Origin: Chitinophagaceae bacterium
GTDB lineage: Bacteria; Bacteroidota; Bacteroidia; Chitinophagales; Chitinophagaceae
Reading direction: 5' to 3'
Length of the DNA stretch: 64,000 nt
Assembly (NCBI GenBank): GCA_016719165.1
Contig: JADKAJ010000005.1
Location: 279,945-343,944 of the forward strand
Below the pieces are notes generated by a model. The model saw only the letters and a program-made list of their open reading frames with translations. It had not been told where the DNA came from and did not search any database. Below are positions 53,110 to 61,503 of the stretch, piece after piece; the first letter of the stretch is position 1; each line of letters starts with the position of its first letter. The position numbers and the translations under genes were made by a program.

Positions 53110-53344
53110 AATCAAAAACCAGCCATCGTAATTTTCTCCTGCTGCTGATTAAAAAAATGATTGAAGTGCTTGCGAAAACAGTAGCTTGTTTTTACTTTAG
53201 CAATAGATAATAATTACTCAAACGATTTCCGGAAATCCATTCCTACCGTACCTGTTAATCCTTCCGGGAAAAATAAGTATCCGGCCGGGAGGTATGTCTT
53301 AGCAATAAGATATTCGGGTTGAAGCCACTGTAAAATGATTTGAA

Positions 53345-53475
53345 GAGGCAGTTTCAAAAAATAAACAAATTTGTCACATTGAGTTTATCGAAATGCGTAC
53401 AAATTTGTTTCCCCATCATTGTCCTGTTTCGGCTTTGCTCAATAGGACAATGATTGGGGCTTTTGAGACAGCCTC
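53345..53475. repeat. 130-bp structured repeat, copy 2
   Basis: Same architecture as copy 1: outer stem beginning GAGGC and ending GCCTC, an identical 12-bp hairpin (53363-53374 with 53399-53410) with an identical 24-nt loop, and a second hairpin (53411-53428 with 53441-53458) with loop TCGGCTTTGCTC. Within the second stem an A-T pair of copy 1 is C-G here, and another A-T is G-T. The plus strand continues with T7, so it could terminate transcription coming from the ABC-F side. It ends 40 bp before the permease ATG. Confidence 0.88.
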
Positions 53476-53485
53476 TTTTTTTATT

Positions 53486-53501
53486 GATAAGTATGCTTAT
53501 C
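53486..53501 (+). promoter_or_regulatory. Short palindrome just before the permease gene
   Basis: GATAAG-TATG-CTTATC, 14 bp before the permease ATG. It could be an operator or a leader hairpin; nothing more can be said. Confidence 0.35.
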
Positions 53502-53514
53502 TTCCTTTCCTGTT

Positions 53515-54981
53515 ATGCCAACCACCTCTTCGCTCGCCAAAAAAATAGGATTCTGGTCTGCCACTGCACTCATTATTGGAAGTATTATTGGCTCCGGCGT
53601 TTTTATGAAACCGGCCAGTATGGCCGGGCAATTGGGTTCTCCCATCTGGTTGACAATCGTCTGGGTCATTGCAGGTTTATTTTCCCTTTTTGGCGCCCTC
53701 GTATATGCAGAGCTCGGCGCTATGATCCCTGAAACAGGTGGTATCTATGTTTATTTCCGGAAAATGTTTGGCGACTTTGTTGCCTACCTCTATGGATGGG
53801 CAGCATTCTCCGTGATAAATACAACCGGTGTGGCTGCTATCGCATTTGTATGTGCACAATATGCTGACTACTTTCTGCACCTGCCAAGATTTGATGCGGC
53901 AACAGAGCAGGCTGTAATATGGCATTTGCCTTTTATCGGCGACCTGCATCCACTCGAAAATTTCGGCGTAAAATCGCTGGCAATAGCAATAGTTGCGGGG
54001 TTAACCTGGCTCAACTACCGCAGTGTAAAAGCAGGAAGTTCATTCCAGTTGATCTCAACAATTGTTAAGATAGGAGTGATCGCTGCCCTGGTCATTGGTA
54101 TTTTCTTTTTTGGAAACGGGTCAGTGGAAAATTTTTTCCATTCAGAAAATCCAAAGCAGGGAAGTGCATTGTTAGCAGGAGTTATCGCTGCGCTTACCGG
54201 GGCTTTCTTTGCCTATGACGGATGGATCAATATCACTTTCATTGCCGGGGAGATCAAGCAGCCACAGCGAAATATCCCGAAGAGTTTATTTGCTGGGGTC
54301 ATTGCCTGTATCATTGTATATGTATTGGTGAACCAGGCTTATCTCTATGTATTGCCGGTAGAAAAAATTGCCACTTCCTCTTTAGTAGCTTCTGATGCCA
54401 TTGCAAAGGCCATTGGAAATGCTGCCGGTGCATTGGTGGCAGCGATGATCGTTATCTGTACATTAGGAGCAGTTAACGGTAATTTAATGGCAACCACAAG
54501 AATTACCTATGCGATGGGAAAGGACAAAGTGTTTCTGCCCTGGGCAGGTAAAGAACATAAAAAATTTCAGACACCGGGTAATGCGTTGTGGCTGCATGGT
54601 GGCTGGATAGCCGTTCTTATTGTTTCCGGTTCATTTGATATGCTGGCGGATATGATGGTATTTATTTCCTGGATCGCTTATGGCCTTGGCGCTGTCGGTA
54701 TTTTTATGCTGCGAAAAAAAATGCCGGATGCTGAACGACCTTATAAGATATGGCTCCACCCGTTTGTTACTTTACTGTTTATCACTTTTACCGCATTATT
54801 CCTGGTGATCACTGTTTATAATGATGTCACAAATTATATTCATCACCGGCAGCCCGTTGTTAATTCCCTGCTGGGAATATTGATAACCGCCCTCGGTATT
54901 CCGCTTTATTTTTATTACCGGAACAAGAACCGGAAGGATGACACCGCATTACCGGATCAACAGGGTAGTACCTTTCTGTAA
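53515..54981 (+). CDS. APC-superfamily amino-acid permease
   Basis: 488 aa with twelve predicted transmembrane helices. The first helix carries the family substrate motif IIGSIIGSGVFMKPA, followed by YAELGAMIPETGGIYVYFR. GAFFAYDGWINITFIAGEIK around residue 230-250 and NGNLMATTRITYAMGKDK are typical of the LAT/APC branch. It should exchange or import amino acids at the inner membrane; specificity is unknown. Its last 33 bp overlap, in convergent orientation, the end of the next gene. Confidence 0.92.
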   Translation: MPTTSSLAKKIGFWSATALIIGSIIGSGVFMKPASMAGQLGSPIWLTIVWVIAGLFSLFGALVYAELGAMIPETGGIYVYFRKMFGDFVAYLYGWAAFSVINTTGVAAIAFVCAQYADYFLHLPRFDAATEQAVIWHLPFIGDLHPLENFGVKSLAIAIVAGLTWLNYRSVKAGSSFQLISTIVKIGVIAALVIGIFFFGNGSVENFFHSENPKQGSALLAGVIAALTGAFFAYDGWINITFIAGEIKQPQRNIPKSLFAGVIACIIVYVLVNQAYLYVLPVEKIATSSLVASDAIAKAIGNAAGALVAAMIVICTLGAVNGNLMATTRITYAMGKDKVFLPWAGKEHKKFQTPGNALWLHGGWIAVLIVSGSFDMLADMMVFISWIAYGLGAVGIFMLRKKMPDAERPYKIWLHPFVTLLFITFTALFLVITVYNDVTNYIHHRQPVVNSLLGILITALGIPLYFYYRNKNRKDDTALPDQQGSTFL

Positions 54982-56955
54982 TACTTTTTCACCGGTACCG
55001 TTATGGGTATAGCTCAGCAACCAGGCATACACACCGGTATCCTGCAAAATGCCATTGATCCGGCCATCCCATTTTTTTGTCCAGTCTTTTGTATGAAATA
55101 CTAATTGCCCCATCCGGTTGTACACACTGAATTGCAGGTTGTCTGCATTCAATGCATTCAACGGGAATAGATAATCGTTGAGCCCGTCTCCATTGGGTGT
55201 AAAAGCAGAAGGAACAGCAATAAAACAATTACTTAATACCCGGACTGTTTGTTTGGCCGTATCACGGCAGTTCTGTTGTGCATTGCCGGCAATAAGAGTG
55301 ATGGTATATAAAGTTTCACTGCCGGTGGCAACAAATTGAATGGCGGTAGGTACTGCAAGAGTGCTGAACTGGCCATTACCAAACTGCCATTGCCATTGAT
55401 CAATATTGCCACTGCTGTTATTACTGATCTTTAATGTATCACCGGGACAGATAATTTTTTGTACTTCAAATGCTGCCTGCAACACTTCGCCGGTCGTAAT
55501 GTTTTGTGTAGCAGTATCACTGCAGACCCCGTTCGACACGATCAGTTGTATAGTATACTGTCCACCGCCCGGAAAATTTTGAACAGGATTTTGCTGGTTG
55601 CTGGTACCGGCATTGCCAAAGGTCCAGTTCCAGCTGTTTACCCCGTTGCCGCCGGGATGCTGAAAAGAAAAACGGGTGGCATTGCAAGATTCATTCGCAG
55701 CATACGTGAAAGAAGCAGAGGCAGCACCCGCCACCGTAAAGGATACGATACTGGGAGCTATCGGCAAACCGCATTCATCCAATAAAGGACTGCCATTGCT
55801 GCCGGTGCTGAGTGTTACCTGGTAAGTTCCTGCAGTCGTTATGGGTGATGCCAGTTGCAAACTAATGATATCACTTACCGTGTTGTTAGCGCAACGCAAT
55901 CCTGTTGCCCCGGAAATGGTTACCGCCTGCGGTCCGGTCACAATGAATTGGCTTCCATCTGCGGCAATGCTGGAACAACGTATCGGGTTACTGAATACCA
56001 CTTCAACAGCATCCGGGGAACAGTTGGCTGCCAATGCTTCCTGCACAACTGTTTGCTGTACATCCGTTACAGTAAAAGAGATCGATTCATTGACAAGGAT
56101 GAATTTATTACAGATATCACCGATGGTATTGCCATCCGTGCCATTTTGTAACAGTAATGCATAAGTGCCGTTGGCTAATGGCTGCGCCAGTGTAATGATA
56201 ATGGAATCGGTTCCAAGACCTGAGGTGCAGCTACCCGGTATTGCCCCAATAACAGCAGCGCCGTTGCTCAACCTGAAATCGCTACCGTCTGCGGCAATGG
56301 TATTGCAAACGATCTTTTTGTTGGTCCGTAAAATGATATGGGTGCCATCACAACTGGCCCTTGCATAATCCATGCGGGGATCAATAGCATCGGTGATGCT
56401 GGCCGTGCCACCCGTTAAGGTAAGCTGGTAACTGCCGCCCGAACCGCCCTGGTTACAGACCATCAGCAGGTAGGTATGTCCCTGTATGATCTGCGGCATT
56501 TTACTGTAGGTATTTAAACCACCGCCACCACAGACTATCGTGTCTGTTCCCAGATCCGTGGCACCTGTTTCCCCGGGCTCTGATGACCAGTTACAGGCCA
56601 CAAACAGGGAAGCGTCTGTGAAAATATCAAATGGATTCCTGTTGGTGATATCAAACAGTTGCCAGTCATAATTCATATTGGCATCCGGTACGATGGTAAA
56701 TCCGAGAGTGCCGCTGCTGTAGCAGGACATCCGGAAATAATTGGGGTTGATATTGGTATAAGTAAAACCACCGGGACAGGAGACCGGTACCAGCGTATTG
56801 CCACAGTAAGTGGGAGTGTTCATGGTAAAAGGATCATTACCACAAACAGGAATGGCAGATACAGGAGTTTGACCGGGATGTGTACAGTTCTGCTGTGCCT
56901 GCAACAGGGGTGCAACAGCCAATAAAAGGAAAATGATAAGGCAATGCTTTGCCAT
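54949..56955 (-). CDS. PKD-domain secreted protein with CHU/T9SS type B tail
   Basis: 668 aa. Signal peptide (HCLIIFLLLAVAPLLQAQ). The N-terminal half is beta-rich with several Cys (PVCGNDPFTMNTPTYCG, FVACNWSSEPGE). Two Ig/bacterial-type domains with repeated IAADGSxF motifs lie at about 190-400, and two PKD-like domains follow (NSWNWTFGNAGTSNQQNP; QWQWQFGNGQFST). The C-terminus (about 580-668, FIAVPSAFTPNGDGLNDYLF onward, then YNRMGQLVF) is a gliding-motility-associated CHU domain, the T9SS type B signal, so the protein is likely soluble-secreted or surface-associated. Its 3' end overlaps the permease gene by 33 bp on the opposite strand. Confidence 0.9.
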   Translation of the reverse strand: MAKHCLIIFLLLAVAPLLQAQQNCTHPGQTPVSAIPVCGNDPFTMNTPTYCGNTLVPVSCPGGFTYTNINPNYFRMSCYSSGTLGFTIVPDANMNYDWQLFDITNRNPFDIFTDASLFVACNWSSEPGETGATDLGTDTIVCGGGGLNTYSKMPQIIQGHTYLLMVCNQGGSGGSYQLTLTGGTASITDAIDPRMDYARASCDGTHIILRTNKKIVCNTIAADGSDFRLSNGAAVIGAIPGSCTSGLGTDSIIITLAQPLANGTYALLLQNGTDGNTIGDICNKFILVNESISFTVTDVQQTVVQEALAANCSPDAVEVVFSNPIRCSSIAADGSQFIVTGPQAVTISGATGLRCANNTVSDIISLQLASPITTAGTYQVTLSTGSNGSPLLDECGLPIAPSIVSFTVAGAASASFTYAANESCNATRFSFQHPGGNGVNSWNWTFGNAGTSNQQNPVQNFPGGGQYTIQLIVSNGVCSDTATQNITTGEVLQAAFEVQKIICPGDTLKISNNSSGNIDQWQWQFGNGQFSTLAVPTAIQFVATGSETLYTITLIAGNAQQNCRDTAKQTVRVLSNCFIAVPSAFTPNGDGLNDYLFPLNALNADNLQFSVYNRMGQLVFHTKDWTKKWDGRINGILQDTGVYAWLLSYTHNGTGEKVLQKGTTLLIR

Positions 56956-57053
56956 CAGAGATGAAATGAAATTGTAAATTACAAAAACAATATCGAACAG
57001 GCCATTCTAAAAGCGGCCTTCCCTTTTCATTACTTTCGTATAAATAGTTTAAA

Positions 57054-57706
57054 ATGAGAACAGCCGTTGTAACCGGTGCTTCCGGCAACCTGGGCCAGGC
57101 CGTTGTACAGAAATTTTTGTCGGAAGGATATGCCGTAGAGGGAACAGGTTCATTACTGATGGATGCACCGCATTTTCATTCTGTAGCTGTTGACCTGGTG
57201 AATGAAGAAGCGGCTGCTGAATGGGTACAGGCTGTAATCAACAAACATAAGACCATTGATGTGGCCGTGCTGACAGTGGGTGGTTTTGCCATGGCTGATA
57301 TAGCCGGAACAACAACAGCAATGATCGGGCAGCAATACCGGTTGAATTTTGAAACCGCTTATAATGTGGCAAGACCAGTTTTTGTACAGATGATAAAGCA
57401 GGGAACAGGAACTATTTTTTTAATAGGTTCAAAAGCAGGGATGGAGGCTGCAAATAGTAAGGGAATGATCGCTTACGGATTGTCCAAATCATTATTGTTC
57501 CGGCTGGCAGAACTGATGAAGGAAGAAGCTGCCGGCACGGCAGTGAAAACTATGGTGATGTTCCCTCCACGATTGATACCCCACAAAACCGTGCGGCCAT
57601 GCCCGCTGCCGATTTCAGTAAATGGCAAACACCGGAGGCCATTGCGGATGTTATTTTTTCCAATACGAAACACAAGGATAGTAGATCACCGGTCATTGAA
57701 TTATGA
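57054..57706 (+). pseudogene. Short-chain dehydrogenase with a late frameshift
   Basis: The first ~170 residues are a good SDR: VTGASGNLGQAVVQKF (nucleotide loop), VLTVGGFAMADI, IFLIGSKAG and the active-site pair MIAYGLSKS (YxxxK). After ATGTTCCCTCC near 57566 the frame loses family character and would end at 57770 as an Arg-rich tail. Adding one base there restores a natural SDR end, TIDTPQNRAAMPAADF then WQTPEAIADVIF, and stops at 57704-57706. So either a 1-base deletion has inactivated the gene or a base is missing in the assembly. The intact protein would be about 217 aa. Confidence 0.85.
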
Positions 57707-57766
57707 ACGGTCTCCTGCCGGGATGATTTTCTGCTGTATCTTGCAGCCCATTCCAATTGAACGTGT

Positions 57767-58165
57767 ATGAAGTATATGAAATGGATCGGTTTTGCAGCAG
57801 CTGCTTTGTTGATCGTATCCTGTTTTATGCCCTGGGTAATTATTGAATCAAGAAACATAACCGTGAGCGGGGTGGATGCCACCGGTACCAACTATGGCAA
57901 GCCCGGTTATATCCATTTTGTGTTGCTTGCTTTTTTTATAGTGTTCACCCTGGTGCCAAGGCTCTGGGCCAAGCGGATGAATCTGCTGGTGGTGGCTTTT
58001 AATGCGGCCTGGATGCTGCGCAACTTTTTGGTGATCGGTACCTGCAAAGCAGGGGAGTGTCCCGAACGGGAGGCCGGCTTCTACCTGATGATCATTGCTT
58101 CACTCATCATGCTGGTATCCGCATTATTTCCGGATATAAAAATGAAGAACGATACAGGTAATTGA
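57767..58165 (+). CDS. Small membrane protein of unknown function
   Basis: 132 aa. Three or four transmembrane helices (IGFAAAALLIVSCFMPWVI, HFVLLAFFIVFTLVP, MNLLVVAFNAAWMLRNFLVI, GFYLMIIASLIMLVSALF) with a Cys pair (GTCKAGECPE) in a loop. A TATCTTGC box (57737-57744) lies shortly upstream. No family recognised, although such proteins occur in related genomes. Confidence 0.6.
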   Translation: MKYMKWIGFAAAALLIVSCFMPWVIIESRNITVSGVDATGTNYGKPGYIHFVLLAFFIVFTLVPRLWAKRMNLLVVAFNAAWMLRNFLVIGTCKAGECPEREAGFYLMIIASLIMLVSALFPDIKMKNDTGN

Positions 58166-58226
58166 TGGCTCTTGAAAAGGGGATTTTACCATGATTTCAT
58201 AACAACTGATTTTCGGCTGAACTCCT

Positions 58227-58234
58227 TATCTTTA
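58227..58234 (+). promoter_or_regulatory. Candidate -7 box for the lamin-tail T9SS gene
   Basis: TATCTTTA, identical to the octamer before glnS, about 68 bp upstream of the ATG at 58302. Confidence 0.33.
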
Positions 58235-58301
58235 TTTCTTCCAATCCTTCCGAAATGCCCTTTCTTACCCAAATTGAAACTGGCATTATTAAACGGGAAC
58301 C

Positions 58302-61174
58302 ATGCGGAAGGGATTATTCATATTACAGTTATTAATTTCTCTTGCTTATTATACAAATGGGCAGATCTGTTGTAATTAGCCAGGTTTATGGAGGTGGTGG
58401 AAATTCTGGCTCAACATATACTCATGATTTTATTGAAATTTTTAATGCTACTGGCTCACCTATCTCTTTAACAGGCTGGTCTGTTCAATATAATTCAGCT
58501 ACTGGGACAGGCACTTGGCAGGTAACAAATTTATCAGGAACATTAGCCGCTGGACAATATTATTTAACAGAAGCGATGGGTAGTGGGGATCAGTTCCTTG
58601 CCGACACCTGACGCTACAGGAACAATAACTATGTCTGCTACAAATGGGAAAGTTGCTTTACTAATACTACAACAGCTTTAACTGGAGATATGCCAGTCAG
58701 TGCCTCAATTATTGATTTAGTAGGTTCGGTACTGCAAATTATTTTGAAGGGAACATCTGCTGGTCCAGCCTCCTAGTAATACTAATGCAATTTTCAGAGC
58801 TGGTAATGGTTGTATTGATAATAATCAAAATTCAATTGATTTTTCTGTTGCATCACCTTCACCCAGAAACAGTGCATCGCCAATAAATTTATGTACAACA
58901 AATACAATAACTGTATCAGGGGTTTCTGGTTCTCCTTTTAACTTGCCCGATTGTTTTACATCAGCAGCAGGTACAGTAAATTTTATTTCCTCCGGAACAT
59001 TTACTGCTGGTAATATTTATACAGCACAATTATCTGATGCTTCAGGATCATTTGCGACAGCAGTTACAATCGGTACACTAAGCAGTACGGCTAATTCAGG
59101 GACAATCAATATTACCATTCCTTCCGGTACAGCAAGCGGCACTAATTATAAAATAAGAATAAGAAGCAGTGCTCCTGTAGTTACCAGTAATTTGTCTGCA
59201 GATATAACAATTAACCTTACCGGCCCCTGTGTATCTGCTGCCACTGATTTTTTCAGGTCAAGAGCTACAGGAAACTGGAATGCAACAGCAACATGGGAAT
59301 CATCAGCTACAGGAACAGCCGGCACATGGATAACTGCAACACTTACACCCGGATTTAATGCAAGAACTATTTCTATCCGAAACGGTAATAGTGTTACTGT
59401 TTCGGCTTCTGTATACATGGATGAAGTAATAATTGATAATGGGGGCATTTTAATAAATGATATGCCAGGCGTCAAATGCATTGACTTTTAACAATGGTCC
59501 AGGTAATGATCTGGAAATATTATCCGGAGGTACTTATCATATTTTCAACTGAAAAGGTTATAATAATTACCAGTTGATTAACTCTGGTGCAGCAGTGATG
59601 GTCAGAACGGGAAGAATAAAAGTTGGGAATGGAACTGTCGGGAAGTGGTAATCACCGAATTTGCATCAACTCTGCAAATTACTTATGTGGAGAATGCTTC
59701 AATTTTTGAATGGAATTCATTAAGTGCCCCTGCAGCAAGTGGCGTTACCTTTTTCCCAGATGCAAATGCATCAACAATTCCTGTCTTAAGAATTTTTATC
59801 ACACAGTTAATGTGGGTGGAGGAGCTTATCCCACAATCAATGGTGTTTTGAGAAATGGAAATATCCCTTTTACTGGTACAGGAATAAAAACATTCCGGAA
59901 CGGAATCAGGGGTAACGGCAAGGAGTAAACGGTCAACATCCGGTAAATTTATTATCAATGGTGTCACTGCTGAATTAGGGAGGAACTGATACTTTGTTTG
60001 TACCCGTTACAGGTGGCCTTGACATCGGTTCTTTAGTTGAAAAAACGGGCGAATTAATAATAAACTGTTACTGGTAACATTAGCTTGCTTTCAAATGATA
60101 GCACTTTTATTGACCTTGGCGCAAACAACTTAACTGTAACAGGAACGATATTGGCGGCAGTCCGAAAGTTATATCCGTACAGCCGGCACCGGTTCATTGA
60201 TATTAAATACAGTGGATGTGGCTGGTAAAACATTTCCTGTTGGTCATTCAAAGTATAATCCCCTGATTATTGAAAATGGAAATAGTTATGAATGGAAAGT
60301 AAGTGTGTACGATTCCATCACAGCAGATCCGCCGCAGAATACTACTGGTGCGGTCAACGTAACCTGGCAGATTGAACCTTCAGATAATCCACCGGCCTCC
60401 GGCGCTGATAGTACTTTGCAGTTTGATATTGCCAACCAGGTTGGCGGAGCTTCAATACTCCTCCTTATGGCTTACAGCCGGTACAGGCATGGCAGCAAGA
60501 ACAAATGGATATTGGCTGGCTGCAGGTACCTCAACCATTGTACAGTAATGGGCAATACCAGAACGGTGAAAGTTTCGGGACTTACAGAGTTTTGCCCGTA
60601 TGCATTGGCCCGGACAGGTCTTCCCTTACCCATCAAACTCATCAGCTTTGATGCAATGAAGATCAGCAGCAGCAGCTCCCGCCTTAGCTGGGAACTGGCC
60701 GCCTGTTGTTCATCCGCTGCCCGGTTTGAGATTGAAAGATCAACGGATGCCCGGAATTATTCACTGCTCACCTTCTTGCCCGGCAGCGAAACGAACCGCT
60801 TCTATGCCTATACCGATACAAGACTGGCCAAAGGCATTACCTATTACCGGTTAAAAATGACCGATGCCGATGGAAAAATAAGCTACAGCAATGTCGTGGC
60901 TGTTATCAATGATAAAGCCGGCTTGCTGATCACTTCGCTGTCGCCAAACCCGGTACAGAGCCAGGCCACCCTTAGCATTACCAATGCCGGCACCGGCCCG
61001 GTACAATTTGCCATCTATGATCTCCGGGGCAGGGTGGTACAGCAATGGCAGGGTAATACAGGTGAGGGAAGCACCACGTTCACACTTCAACTCGGAGGCC
61101 TGCGGGAAGGAGTGTATCATTTGCTGGCCACCGGGGCAGGGGCCCGTTCGGTGTACCGGTTTATCAAACAATAA
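58302..61174 (+). pseudogene. Lamin-tail-domain T9SS cargo, broken by many small indels
   Basis: One protein is recognisable across several frames. ATG 58302 opens a signal peptide (RKGLFILQLLISLAYYTNGQ); after a shift near 58365 comes a lamin-tail-like domain (VVISQVYGGGGN, HDFIEIFNATGSPISLTGW). Further shifts occur near 58587, 58598, 58660, 58725, 58750, 58770 and 59460, and then about every 100-150 bp. Behind them are an unassigned beta-domain, the module ATDFFRSRATGNWNATATW, a stretch like WNSLSAPAASGVTFFPDAN, and finally a T9SS type A tail (SLSPNPVQSQATLSITN to SVYRFIKQ). Most shifts fall in homopolymers or short runs. The intact protein would be about 950 aa. Confidence 0.85.
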
Positions 61175-61503
61175 AAAACGGGTATATGACCTTTGTCAAC
61201 CTGAATAACTTTCTTACAACATTACTTGGAAAAAAGGAACAACTGCTTACTTTTACGCCCCTTAACAATTTGAAAATTTCCGTCTGTTACCTTCTGAAAA
61301 ATTGATTTGTTGACTGGCAAAAAAACCGGGCCGGCAGCGGGTGATTCCTGTTTTGTTCATGGTTTCTTAATGCAGGATTTTTGTTCGCGGCGGGCATGGT
61401 CAATAGTTTTGCCCCTTCTATCCAATCCTCTCCAAAACCGAAGCGGTTTCGTATTACTATAACCCTTCGAAAGCTTATTTTTATTTCTTAAAACTCAGAG
61501 TGC
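61175..61503 (+). other. Intergenic region, no gene seen
   Basis: 329 bp between the two broken T9SS genes. I see no open frame with family character, no clear terminator and only AT-rich stretches near the 3' end that could hold a promoter for the next gene. Indels here could hide features. Confidence 0.5.

Larger units (their letters stand above)
52752..53115 (+). repeat. Tandem duplication including the ABC-F gene tail
   Basis: Unit 1 is 52752-52933 and unit 2 is 52934-53115, offset 182 bp. The first 65 bp of unit 1 are the last coding bases and stop of the ABC-F gene; unit 2 repeats them with only two changes, then both run into intergenic sequence that is clearly related but less similar (about 78%). 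Unit 2 is not in a gene. Both units contain a copy of the 23-bp repeat near their ends. Confidence 0.85.

Noticed and set aside
57570..57770. Novel Arg-rich C-terminal domain on the SDR protein
   Set aside because: It arises from a frameshift; the alternative frame gives a normal SDR end.
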